Of a DNA stretch of 37,382 bases, positions 8,394 through 16,628 are shown one piece after another; position 1 is the first letter of the stretch, and every line of letters starts with the position of its first letter. Position numbers and translations under genes: made by a program. The notes below the pieces were generated by a model, which saw only the letters and a program-made list of their open reading frames with translations, did not search any database and had not been told where the DNA came from. Source of the DNA: Bacteriovoracaceae bacterium (GTDB lineage: Bacteria > Bdellovibrionota > Bacteriovoracia > Bacteriovoracales > Bacteriovoracaceae); the NCBI GenBank assembly GCA_003245675.1, contig QKCN01000012.1:1-37382 (forward strand), read 5' to 3'.

Positions 8394-9284
8394 ATGAATG
8401 CAGTCAAAAACTGGATCAAAAGAGTCGGAATTTTTGTCTTAGAACGTTTCAACCCTGTTCCTATTATTTTGTTGAGTTTTCTGGCTTCCGCGGCCATTCA
8501 ATTGGCGCTGAACTTTATTGACCAAACAAAAGTCTCTATTTTTTCTTTTCCTGTTTTGGCTTCAACGCTTTCTTCTTTTTTCATTCTTATGGTGATGAGA
8601 ATTGCTGATGAATTCAAGGACAGAGAATTGGACAAAGTTTTATTTAAAGATCGCTGTCTACCATCAGGAAGAGTGCACTATCAGGATATTGCTATACTTG
8701 CTTTCTTGGCGCTGGCAGGATTTGTAGCGGTATTCTTAATTTGGGGTAATTCTCTTTTACTTTTTGCAGCAGTGCTGATCTATGTTTTTCTTTTTTATAA
8801 ATATTTCTTTTTGCCTGAATTAATTTCTAAAAATCTGATCCTTGCCTTTATTACCCATAATCCAATTGTCTTGGTTTTACATTTATACATGCTTTCATTT
8901 TTTAAAGAGAATATATGGTCATGGGATTATTTCCTTATTGCTTTTGCGTTGACGATGCCTTCTGGCTCTTGGGAAGTTGCTAGAAAAATCAGAGTTCCAC
9001 AGGATGAAAATGACTATACGACTTACTCAAAGGTCTTTGGATTTCGTATTGCCCCCATATTTCCCATTATTGAACTTTGTCTGATGGCCTCGATATTTTC
9101 GTGGTTGACGAAAAATCCATATGTCTTTACTTCTTTGGCCGTGCTCTACATCTCTTATGTCCTTATTTTTCAAATCGCTCCAACTCGAAAAAAAGCGAGT
9201 TTGCTGCAAAATATAACAGAGGCTTATATCTTACTGTCTGTTATTGGGTTTGTGACGCTGGGAGTGATGAACAGTGGGTTCTGA
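8394..9284 (+). CDS. UbiA-superfamily membrane transferase
   Basis: 296 residues from the ATG at 8394, chosen because AAGGA lies 7 bp upstream; the longer frame from a TTG at 8355 would begin before the predicted transcription start. The protein is mostly membrane helices (about eight) and shows both UbiA signatures: DEFKDRELD (Asp72, Asp76, Asp80) followed by RCLPSGR at 87-93, and a second acidic loop RKIRVPQDENDYTTYSKVFG with Asp204 and Asp207. UbiA enzymes move a prenyl or similar group from a pyrophosphate, held by Mg on these aspartates, to an acceptor in the membrane. The substrate is unknown; as first gene of a phosphonate operon it may act on a lipid precursor. Confidence 0.8.
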   Translation: MNAVKNWIKRVGIFVLERFNPVPIILLSFLASAAIQLALNFIDQTKVSIFSFPVLASTLSSFFILMVMRIADEFKDRELDKVLFKDRCLPSGRVHYQDIAILAFLALAGFVAVFLIWGNSLLLFAAVLIYVFLFYKYFFLPELISKNLILAFITHNPIVLVLHLYMLSFFKENIWSWDYFLIAFALTMPSGSWEVARKIRVPQDENDYTTYSKVFGFRIAPIFPIIELCLMASIFSWLTKNPYVFTSLAVLYISYVLIFQIAPTRKKASLLQNITEAYILLSVIGFVTLGVMNSGF

Positions 9285-10386
9285 GGTCAAAATATTAACT
9301 TTCACGCTAGATGATGCTGGAACTTCGAAGGACTTGTTCCTTTCTCTGGGAGATCAGCTTTATAAAGATGACCCAAATTATCTAGGCCCTAGCGCGCAAG
9401 ACTTATCTGCTTTTTTAGATAAAGAGCGCAATCCTATTTTTGAGTATATATTTTCCCGCTTTTTTGTTGCCCTTGATAAACAAGGTAATATTTTGGGAAG
9501 AGTGGCTGCGCTAATCAATTCTCGCATTACAAATGGCGAAGAGAATGTTCCACGTTTTATGCTTGGCTATTTTGAGTGCGTTGAGGAGTATTGCATTTGT
9601 AAGCAGCTATTGGATGCGGCCCTCACTTGGCTTCAAGAGCAGGGGGCGCAAAGAGTTTGGGGCCCAATGAATGGATCAATTTGGACCCCTCATCGTTTTA
9701 AACTCAGTCATTTTGATGAAAGAACCTTTGCAACAGAGCCTTATAATAAAAGTTATTATCCCAGCTACTTTGAACGTTATGGATTTGAACTCAAAGAGAA
9801 ATGGTTCTCGCGTCGTATGGATCGCTCTGTTCTCGATAGTTATTTTGCGCCTCAAAAAGAACGCCTCGATAAGCATCGGACAAGAGTTCTTGAGCGAGGC
9901 TTTCGACTTGAATGGAGTCGGCGCGAAGATTTTGCATCGGATCTCAAGCAGCTTTATCTATTGCTCACTGATTCCTACCAGGAATTTTGGGGATATTCTC
10001 CCATTGAATGCCATGAATTTTGCTTTTTAAATGCTAAAATGGTGCATCTTTTAATTGAAGATGAATTGATTTTGAAAATTTGGAAAGGCGATGAATTAAT
10101 GGCCGCGGCTATTTCTCACCCTGCTCGTTTAGAAATTCAAAAAGAAAGTGTAGATATGGTATTTCACAATGCCGTTTCTGCTGCAGGAAGAAAGGGAATG
10201 AATGCCTTGGGCAATATTTTAGTTTATTCTTGTTTTGAAAAAGTAAAAGAAGTTAGATTTCCATACGTGATCTATCCCGTGATGTATGAAGGTAATAAAG
10301 CGATTATGAATTTGAGTGCAGGAGACCAGGCTCAGTTAATTGGAACCTATGGTATGTTTTGCATTGATCTTTCACAAAGATCGTAA
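9274..10386 (+). CDS. GNAT-superfamily acyltransferase (YghO-like family)
   Basis: 370 residues from a GTG at 9274, overlapping the UbiA gene by 11 bp, with GGAG 9 bp upstream. The family pattern is clear: LYKDDPNYLGP near residue 30, FLDKERNPIFE, then GNILGRVAALIN (acetyl-CoA-binding-like strand), GYFECVEE, and RVWGPMNGS; a late MYEGNKAIMNL fits the conserved C-terminal end. These are large GNAT proteins of about 370-390 residues often annotated as N-acetyltransferase or YghO. As I recall, the bacterial ceramide synthase is a member of this fold, which would suit an N-acylation step on an amino lipid. The substrate here is inference. Confidence 0.7.
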   Translation: MGSEVKILTFTLDDAGTSKDLFLSLGDQLYKDDPNYLGPSAQDLSAFLDKERNPIFEYIFSRFFVALDKQGNILGRVAALINSRITNGEENVPRFMLGYFECVEEYCICKQLLDAALTWLQEQGAQRVWGPMNGSIWTPHRFKLSHFDERTFATEPYNKSYYPSYFERYGFELKEKWFSRRMDRSVLDSYFAPQKERLDKHRTRVLERGFRLEWSRREDFASDLKQLYLLLTDSYQEFWGYSPIECHEFCFLNAKMVHLLIEDELILKIWKGDELMAAAISHPARLEIQKESVDMVFHNAVSAAGRKGMNALGNILVYSCFEKVKEVRFPYVIYPVMYEGNKAIMNLSAGDQAQLIGTYGMFCIDLSQRS

Positions 10387-10397
10387 AAAGGAAAAAA

Positions 10398-11291
10398 ATG
10401 TCGAGTATTATTCTCCCTGAAAAAAGAAGAGTGGCCATGAGAAACCTTCTTTGTCGGGATAAAAAGCAAGTCCGGATTCTAGAAGCACATAATGGCCTGT
10501 CTGCGATTATTTCTTCAAGTATTGCTGTTGAAGTCGATGGCAGTAAAAAAGAGTTTGATGGTCTTTGGATTAGTGGCTTGACCGAAAGCTTATCGCGTGG
10601 ACTTCCTGATATTGAATTGAATGGTATTTCTTCTCGTATTGGATTAATTCGTGAAATTATCAATGTCACCAATAAAGCGATTGTGATTGATGGCGACACA
10701 GGGGGAACCAGTGAACAGCTTTGTCGCAACTTGAGGATTCTGGAGGGCATGGGAGTTTCGGGAATTGTTTTAGAAGACAAAGTTTTCCCCAAGAACAACA
10801 GTTTGGATTCGACTAAAAAACAAATTTTGGAAGATCCCGATGTCTTTGCGCAAAAGCTAATTGATGCCAAAAATTGTTTGTTGGCCAAAGACATTATGAT
10901 TTTTGCTCGTATTGAATCTTTGATCGCCGGCATGGGACTGGAAGATGCAGTGATGCGTGCTAAAAAATATCTTGCTGCTGGAGCAGACGGAATTGTTATT
11001 CATTCCCGTGAAAAAGATCCGCAGCAGGTTCTCGATTTTGCTCGAGAATATCGGGCCTTGAATACCGAAGTCCCATTGGTCGCAATCCCAACGACTTATC
11101 ATTCAATCCGTGAGGAAGAATTATTTGCGGCGGGATTTCGTATGGTGATTTATGCCAATCATATGTTGCGCTCAGCTCATTATGCGATGACCAAAGTGGC
11201 GGAAACAATCTTAAGGAGTTCTCGTGCTCTTGAAGCAGATGAACTTACGACTCCCGTCAAAGACATTTTGACCATTAACAATAATTTGTAA
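10398..11291 (+). CDS. aepX: Phosphoenolpyruvate mutase
   Basis: 297 residues. The diagnostic mutase motif EDKVFPKNNS at 126-135 fits EDKxxPKxNS, which separates PEP mutase from isocitrate lyase and methylisocitrate lyase relatives. VIDGDTGG with Asp98 and Asp100 provides Mg-binding acidic residues, and WISGLTES is the N-terminal substrate loop. It converts PEP to 3-phosphonopyruvate, forming the C-P bond; equilibrium strongly favours PEP, so the next enzyme must pull it. That enzyme is encoded 4 bp downstream. AAGGA lies 6 bp before the ATG. Confidence 0.96.
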   Translation: MSSIILPEKRRVAMRNLLCRDKKQVRILEAHNGLSAIISSSIAVEVDGSKKEFDGLWISGLTESLSRGLPDIELNGISSRIGLIREIINVTNKAIVIDGDTGGTSEQLCRNLRILEGMGVSGIVLEDKVFPKNNSLDSTKKQILEDPDVFAQKLIDAKNCLLAKDIMIFARIESLIAGMGLEDAVMRAKKYLAAGADGIVIHSREKDPQQVLDFAREYRALNTEVPLVAIPTTYHSIREEELFAAGFRMVIYANHMLRSAHYAMTKVAETILRSSRALEADELTTPVKDILTINNNL

Positions 11292-11295
11292 GTAT

Positions 11296-12438
11296 ATGAG
11301 TGGCAAAGTGTTGGAAACGATTTTATTGAATGCATTGGCCCAAGAGGGTATCTCTGACTTTGTCGGTGTCCCCGATTCAACGCTTAAGTCTTTCCTGGTT
11401 GAACTGGAGCAACGTCCACATTTTTCTCACATCGCTGCGACAAATGAGTGTGAAGCAATTGCTTTGGCAGCAGGACAATTTCTGGCAAGCGGACAGCCAG
11501 CGCTCGTTTATATGCAGAACTCAGGGTTGGGTAAGGTCGTTAATCCTATTTGTTCTCTGATGGTTAGAGAAGTCTGTCAAATTCCCGCTCTTTTGCTTAT
11601 TGGGCATAGAGCTCATCCTGTAATGGATAAGGCCGATGAACCTCAGCATCTCTTTATGGGACAAATCACAACCGATCTACTGGATTTGATGAAAATTCCA
11701 TATCAAGAATTAGTGCCAGAAGAACAAGCCATTGGCGAGGCAGTCCATAATGCCATGGATTATATGAAGCATAATAATTTGCCTTATGCTCTAATTGTTC
11801 CTCCTCATTTGTTTGGCAAAAAGAAAATTGCTGTGCCTGAAAATGGTTACTCTCTGGTGCGACGAGATGTCATTGCCCAGATTTTAGATTCCTGTCCCAA
11901 GGATACTTTTTATGTGGCAACAACTGGAAAAATTGCACGGGAATTGTATTTTGAAAGGGAAAAAAGAGGACAAGGCCATGAACACGACTTTTATGTAGTA
12001 GGTGCAATGGGGGGAGCCTCCGCGATAGCTTGTGGGATTGCGGGGAAAAACAAAGCACGTCAGGTTTGTGTGTTAGATGGCGATGGCGCTTTCTTGATGC
12101 AGATGGGTAGTGTGGCAACGATTGGAGTGCAAAAGCTGAGTAATCTTTCTCATATTGTGCTTGATAATGAAAGTTATGAGTCAACAGGCGGTCAAGCGAG
12201 CATTTCTAATAGACTTTCCTTTATGAATATTGCGAAGGCTTGTCAGTATGTACAGGCAGAATCTGTGGAAGAAATGAATTCGCTGACGGGTGCTCTTTCG
12301 CGCTTGTTGCAGAAAACAGATGGGGCAAAAATGTTGGTAATAAAAGTATCGACTTATTCAGATCCCCAGTTAGGAAGACCAGAAGAAACACCGGAGCAAA
12401 ATGCAAGAGCTTTTAGAAACACTTTCATGGCAGATTGA
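11296..12438 (+). CDS. aepY: Phosphonopyruvate decarboxylase
   Basis: 380 residues, the standard length. Thiamine pyrophosphate enzyme: activating Glu51 in TNECEAIALAAG, GDGAF at 262-266 beginning the Mg/diphosphate motif that ends near Asn291, and ESTGGQ at 295-300. The N-terminal GVPDSTLKSF is characteristic of the phosphonopyruvate and sulfopyruvate decarboxylase group. It releases CO2 from phosphonopyruvate to give phosphonoacetaldehyde, making phosphonate synthesis irreversible. It follows PEP mutase after 4 bp, has little Shine-Dalgarno sequence and is probably coupled; its end overlaps the next gene by 38 bp. Confidence 0.95.
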   Translation: MSGKVLETILLNALAQEGISDFVGVPDSTLKSFLVELEQRPHFSHIAATNECEAIALAAGQFLASGQPALVYMQNSGLGKVVNPICSLMVREVCQIPALLLIGHRAHPVMDKADEPQHLFMGQITTDLLDLMKIPYQELVPEEQAIGEAVHNAMDYMKHNNLPYALIVPPHLFGKKKIAVPENGYSLVRRDVIAQILDSCPKDTFYVATTGKIARELYFEREKRGQGHEHDFYVVGAMGGASAIACGIAGKNKARQVCVLDGDGAFLMQMGSVATIGVQKLSNLSHIVLDNESYESTGGQASISNRLSFMNIAKACQYVQAESVEEMNSLTGALSRLLQKTDGAKMLVIKVSTYSDPQLGRPEETPEQNARAFRNTFMAD

Positions 12439-13408
12439 ACTTATAAAAGTTCTTAAGAAACGGCAAAAACGCAGTGTTTTATTACTGACCCATCGTTCTT
12501 GCCAGTTTTCTTTTGAGTTGTTCAAGGATATCGACTGGACTCATATACCTTTTGGTACGAAGCGCCTGAACCAGGACGATATTGAAAAAGTTCATCAGCA
12601 AATGAATTTACAATATGATGCCATTGTCTCTGTGGGCGGAGGAAGTGTCATTGATTGCGCTAAAATAGTTAAGCATCAGTTTTTTTCGACTGATTCTTTT
12701 CATGTCGCGATTCCCACAACGGCCGGATCAGGTTCGGAAGCAACCCAGTTTGCGGTGATTTATGATGGACTACAAAAGAAATCAGTGAGTGACATCTTTT
12801 TGCGACCAGATCTTGTTATCCTGTGTCCTCCATTGGTTCAGGCTTTGCCGCCTTCTGTAAAAATCAGTTCCGGATTTGATGCTTGGGCGCAGGCAATTGA
12901 ATCAGTCTGCTCGCTTGCCGCAACCAATGAGTCTCGCCATTATGCTGCATTGGCTATCGCGAGGATGCGCTCTCATCTTGAAGGTTTTGTGCGCGAAGCT
13001 CGTCTAGATCAAGCAAAAGAAATACAGCTAGCAGCATATGATGCAGGACGGGCGATTAATATCAGCAAAACAACGCTGGCCCATGCTTTATCTTATTATA
13101 TGACGGCGAAGTATGGAGTCCCTCATGGTGTGGCCGTTTTTTTAACTTTGCCCTCAGTGTTGGCGCATTATCCTATTTCACCTTATTTACTCGAGATTTG
13201 CGGCATGTCCAAAAGAGAAGACTTGATTAATGAGTTAGAAGTGAAGATGGAAAAATTTGGTATCGATCGACGACTTTCGTCTTATGGGATGAAGATTGAT
13301 GATTTGCCTTATATGGTGGATGTTGCTTTGAATTCGGGGAGAATGGATAATGCCCCATGGAAAGCAAGTAAAGAAGAACTTATTGCTCTTTTAAGAGGAT
13401 TATTATGA
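12401..13408 (+). CDS. Iron-ADH-family phosphonoacetaldehyde reductase (2-hydroxyethylphosphonate forming)
   Basis: 335 residues, group III alcohol dehydrogenase fold: NAD(P)-binding GGGSVID at 79-85, PTTAGSGSE at 105-113, then FDAWAQAIES and AHALSYYMTAKYGVPHG. Metal-site residues Asp160, His228 and His242 are present, but the usual first His ligand is Gln164. By position after PEP mutase and decarboxylase it should reduce phosphonoacetaldehyde to 2-hydroxyethylphosphonate, as PhpC/FomC-type enzymes do. No aminotransferase for 2-aminoethylphosphonate is present. The start lies inside the decarboxylase gene with GGAG 5 bp upstream. Confidence 0.85.
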   Translation: MQELLETLSWQIELIKVLKKRQKRSVLLLTHRSCQFSFELFKDIDWTHIPFGTKRLNQDDIEKVHQQMNLQYDAIVSVGGGSVIDCAKIVKHQFFSTDSFHVAIPTTAGSGSEATQFAVIYDGLQKKSVSDIFLRPDLVILCPPLVQALPPSVKISSGFDAWAQAIESVCSLAATNESRHYAALAIARMRSHLEGFVREARLDQAKEIQLAAYDAGRAINISKTTLAHALSYYMTAKYGVPHGVAVFLTLPSVLAHYPISPYLLEICGMSKREDLINELEVKMEKFGIDRRLSSYGMKIDDLPYMVDVALNSGRMDNAPWKASKEELIALLRGLL

Positions 13409-14634
13409 AAACGAGAATTGTAATTACAGGAATTGGTTTGACGGCCCCAAATGGGAATAATCTTGCAGAATTTCGCCAGGCCCTTTTGGAGGGAAAATCT
13501 GGAGTGACAGAGCAGGATATTCGCTATGTGGGTAAATGCCCCGTGGGAATCTGTCATTTTGATGAAACGAAATATCAAAAAATGAAAACAAGAAAAAGAG
13601 GTACGCGCGCAGGTTCGATTGCGATTTACTCGGCCAATGAAGCACTTCATGATGGAGGGATTGATCTTTCGCAAGTTGATCGTGAACGTGTCGGGATTTA
13701 TCTTGGTATTACTGAGCATGGCACGATTGAGCTAGATGCCGAAATGCATAATATGATCGATGAAAAAGCAGAGAATGCTGATTTTTGGTCTCCTCATCAC
13801 AATCCTCGAACTGTTGCCAATGCGCCGGCCGGTGAAGTTGCTCTGAATTTACAAATTACAGGGCCACACTATACCATTGGTGCAGCTTGTGCTGCCGGTA
13901 ATTTAGGCGTGATTACGGCCGCTCAAATGCTGGAGTTGGGGCAAATCGATATGGCCTTGGCCGGAGGAATCTCTGAGTGTGCGCATTCTTTTGTGCTCTT
14001 TGCCGCCTTTAAGGCGCAGTCCGCTTTAGCATCACATGACAATGCTCAAATGGCATCTCGTCCCCTTGATGCTGATCGCAATGGCATTGTTATTTCCGAG
14101 GGAGGATGTGTTTTTGTGGTTGAACGCCTGGAGGACGCACTTAAGCGCCATGCTAAAATTTATGCGGAAATCGTTGGCTATCACTGCAATACTGATGCGA
14201 CGAGTTTTGTGCTCCCCGATATGGAGGGACAGTATAAGTGCATGAAAAAGTCTATCGAAATGGCCAATCTGAGACCGGAAGATATTGATCTCGTGAGTAT
14301 GCACGCCACAGGGACTCCAGCTGGCGATCTGGTAGAAAGTAATGCAATTATTAAACTTTTTGGCGACCAACAACCCTATGTCAACGTGGCCAAAGGCTTT
14401 ATCGGTCATGCCATGGGGGCGGCAGGGGCCCTTGAACTAGCAGGAAATATTCCCAGCTTCTTTGATAAAAAACTCCATTCTTGCCTTAATATTGATCGTC
14501 TTGATCCAGACTGTGGGCTGGAAAAAGTATTGACCGAAGTCACTGAAAAAGAAGATGTGCAATACATAATGAATAATTCCTTTGGCATGTTGGGACTTAA
14601 TTCAACCGTTATTCTAAAAAGATACGATGGATAG
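13405..14634 (+). CDS. Beta-ketoacyl-ACP synthase (KAS I/II, FabF-like)
   Basis: 409 residues. The Cys-His-His catalytic set is complete: Cys162 in GAACAAG, His300 in HATGTPAGD and His335 in GHAMGAAG, plus Lys330. Such enzymes extend an acyl chain by decarboxylative condensation with malonyl-ACP. A single KAS inside a phosphonate operon, without its own ACP, dehydratase or reductases, suggests a dedicated condensation in making a special acyl chain rather than general fatty-acid synthesis. The gene begins at an ATGA overlap with the reductase. It could instead take part in a polyketide-like step; substrates are not readable. Confidence 0.9.
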   Translation: MKTRIVITGIGLTAPNGNNLAEFRQALLEGKSGVTEQDIRYVGKCPVGICHFDETKYQKMKTRKRGTRAGSIAIYSANEALHDGGIDLSQVDRERVGIYLGITEHGTIELDAEMHNMIDEKAENADFWSPHHNPRTVANAPAGEVALNLQITGPHYTIGAACAAGNLGVITAAQMLELGQIDMALAGGISECAHSFVLFAAFKAQSALASHDNAQMASRPLDADRNGIVISEGGCVFVVERLEDALKRHAKIYAEIVGYHCNTDATSFVLPDMEGQYKCMKKSIEMANLRPEDIDLVSMHATGTPAGDLVESNAIIKLFGDQQPYVNVAKGFIGHAMGAAGALELAGNIPSFFDKKLHSCLNIDRLDPDCGLEKVLTEVTEKEDVQYIMNNSFGMLGLNSTVILKRYDG

Positions 14635-14637
14635 CTT

Positions 14638-15390
14638 ATGAAACAGTTAAATGTCTTTTACAAAAATTCTCTTTGGTTCTTATATATTATTAATGCCCTT
14701 TTATTTGTCTATCTGCTGCCCGTACTGGGGCGTCTGATATTTTCCTGTCACTGGAATACTGTTTGGAAGTCGGTCCGTCTTTTTGCTAAAAATGGCCTGG
14801 GTATTTTTGGTGTTAAGGTAGAAATTGTTAATCCTCATGGAATAGATTTAGAACAGCACTATATTCTTTTTGCCAATCATCGTTCTTGGTTTGATCAAAT
14901 CGCGCTGATCCATGCAGTCAAAAGGCCATTTCATATTTTATCAAAAAAAGGATATTTTGATATTCCCTTGTTTGGTCGAGGAATGAAGGCTGTCGAATGC
15001 GTGCCGGTAACTGACAAGACCATTAGCTTTGAAGAATTTGACAATATTATTGGTTTTTTGGGGCGCCAGGAAAGCCTTCTCGTTTTTGTGGAAGGAACGA
15101 GAGGCGAGGGAAGAGAAATGCTGCCCTTTATGCCCGGAGCTTTCAAGTTCTCTTCTTTTTCGCAGACCCCGCTTTTGCCCATTCATATTATTGGCAGCGA
15201 GGAGATTCTCTCTAAAAAGTATCCCCTTCATTCCATTACTTCGGGGAAGATTATGCTTTTTATTGAGCCGCCCGTGGTGGTACCGCGCAAAGGCTACAAG
15301 GAGTTTGTAAAAAAATTTGAAGAGCAATATCGCCAAAGAAACAGAGAACTCTATGATCAATATCTCGGGATGAATCGAGCGCAGTTATGA
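14638..15390 (+). CDS. PlsC-family 1-acylglycerol-phosphate acyltransferase
   Basis: 250 residues. Motif I NHRSWFD (His81, Asp86), motif II-like KKGYFDIPLFGRGM, and motif III VEGTRGEG with Glu152 and Arg155 define the PlsC/LPLAT family. A hydrophobic stretch at about 11-35 anchors it in the inner membrane. It transfers an acyl chain to a lysophospholipid or related hydroxyl. It starts 3 bp after the ketoacyl synthase and overlaps the next gene by 4 bp, so it belongs to the same operon. It may be the O-acylation step for the operon's lipid product rather than the cell's main PlsC. Confidence 0.88.
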   Translation: MKQLNVFYKNSLWFLYIINALLFVYLLPVLGRLIFSCHWNTVWKSVRLFAKNGLGIFGVKVEIVNPHGIDLEQHYILFANHRSWFDQIALIHAVKRPFHILSKKGYFDIPLFGRGMKAVECVPVTDKTISFEEFDNIIGFLGRQESLLVFVEGTRGEGREMLPFMPGAFKFSSFSQTPLLPIHIIGSEEILSKKYPLHSITSGKIMLFIEPPVVVPRKGYKEFVKKFEEQYRQRNRELYDQYLGMNRAQL

Positions 15391-16628
15391 AAATTCTCGT
15401 TTTACACGGAAGCCCTAAGGGCCAGACCAGCGTGACCTATCAGCATATCCGTTATATGCAAAAGATGTATCCAGGGTATTCCTGGGATATTGCTTTGGTG
15501 GCACACGAGCAAAATTCCTACGCACAGGGAGGGGCCCGAAGAGAAGGGCTGCGGCAACGTATCCAAGCGGCCGATTTTATCCTCTGGTCTTCTCCCGTTT
15601 ACTTTTTTTTAGTGCCGGCCCAGTATCAGCTTTTTATAGAATCGATGATTGAAGAGGAGCCTGAATTATTCAGAGGGAAGCCAACTAGCTTGCTCTTGAC
15701 CTCCATTCACTTCTTTGATGATGTTGCGGCAAAGTATTTGCAACAGACTGTTCAGCGCTTAAATATGGATTATCGTGGCTTTTTCTCGGCCCGCCCGGGC
15801 GATCTTTTAAATGCGATAAAACGTAGTAATTTTGAAAAACATCTGGCCCACATTTTTTCGCAAGCGCCTTTAAATGTAACGGAAAGCAAAGTGTTAGTTA
15901 TTCGCGAGCAGGGCGAAACTCTTGACTGCAAGGTTGAAAAGATTAAGGCCCATCATGCGAATGCCAAAGTTATAAACTTAGAAGATTACCATATTAAAAC
16001 TGGGTGTGTCGGCTGCATTCAGTGTGGTCAAAAGCACCAGTGTCCTTTTCAGGGGAAGGATGATCATCATCTTTTAGTGCAAGAGATACTGAATCACACT
16101 GTCGTCTATTTTGTGATGAAAAATTCGCACGAGATTTTTTCTGCCCAATGGAAGTTCTTTTTCGACAGGACTTATTATAAAAATCATATCCCTCTTTTTG
16201 CTAAGCAAATTTTTTCTTTTGTTACCGAAAACGATCCCAGTGATTTGCTGACAAGGGTCCTACAGGCCTATTGTGAATTTGAGCATTGCGTGATGACCGG
16301 CGTTGCCTCCAGTAATGAAGGAATTGAGCGGCTGCTGCAGGAAGAGGCAAAGTATTTATGCCATGGAGACCGGCCCTCGGAGACCTTCTTGGGTATCGCG
16401 GGCCGCAAAATATTCCGCGATGAAATCTGGGCCCATCTGCGCGTTTTTTATCGTGCAGATCATCTTTATTTTAAAAAACATGGATTTTATGATTTTCCGC
16501 GCTACCGCACTCGCATGCGTGATGCCATTTCGGTTTTTCTTTTGCGTTTCCCTTCCTTTAGAAAACGTTATCAGAAAAGCATAAAGCAAAGGATGATTCG
16601 CGCTTATCAGGCTTTATTTGGCGAGTAG
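15387..16628 (+). CDS. Double flavodoxin-fold NAD(P)H-dependent FMN oxidoreductase-like protein
   Basis: 413 residues containing two related halves. The first (1-165) begins KILVLHGSPKG, a flavodoxin/NADPH-FMN reductase phosphate loop, with WSSPVYFFLVPAQ as the second flavin-contact loop. The second (about 168-330) begins KVLVIREQG, carries a Cys set GCVGCIQC with Cys207, Cys210, Cys213 and Cys219, then KDDHHLL and FFFDR, which match iron-sulfur flavoproteins and 'flavodoxin family' oxidoreductases. A basic C-terminal tail follows. It may supply electrons for a reduction or desaturation in lipid assembly. Last gene of the operon; its end overlaps the opposing decarboxylase gene by 22 bp. Confidence 0.7.
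   Translation: MKILVLHGSPKGQTSVTYQHIRYMQKMYPGYSWDIALVAHEQNSYAQGGARREGLRQRIQAADFILWSSPVYFFLVPAQYQLFIESMIEEEPELFRGKPTSLLLTSIHFFDDVAAKYLQQTVQRLNMDYRGFFSARPGDLLNAIKRSNFEKHLAHIFSQAPLNVTESKVLVIREQGETLDCKVEKIKAHHANAKVINLEDYHIKTGCVGCIQCGQKHQCPFQGKDDHHLLVQEILNHTVVYFVMKNSHEIFSAQWKFFFDRTYYKNHIPLFAKQIFSFVTENDPSDLLTRVLQAYCEFEHCVMTGVASSNEGIERLLQEEAKYLCHGDRPSETFLGIAGRKIFRDEIWAHLRVFYRADHLYFKKHGFYDFPRYRTRMRDAISVFLLRFPSFRKRYQKSIKQRMIRAYQALFGE

Noticed and set aside
10304-10933. 209-residue open frame on the minus strand
   Set aside because: It runs opposite to PEP mutase and the GNAT gene, has no recognisable domain, and is best explained as a shadow of those coding sequences.
14941-15360. 139-residue minus-strand frame inside the PlsC gene
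   Set aside because: It is fully antisense to a gene with all PlsC motifs and shows no domain or ribosome binding site.
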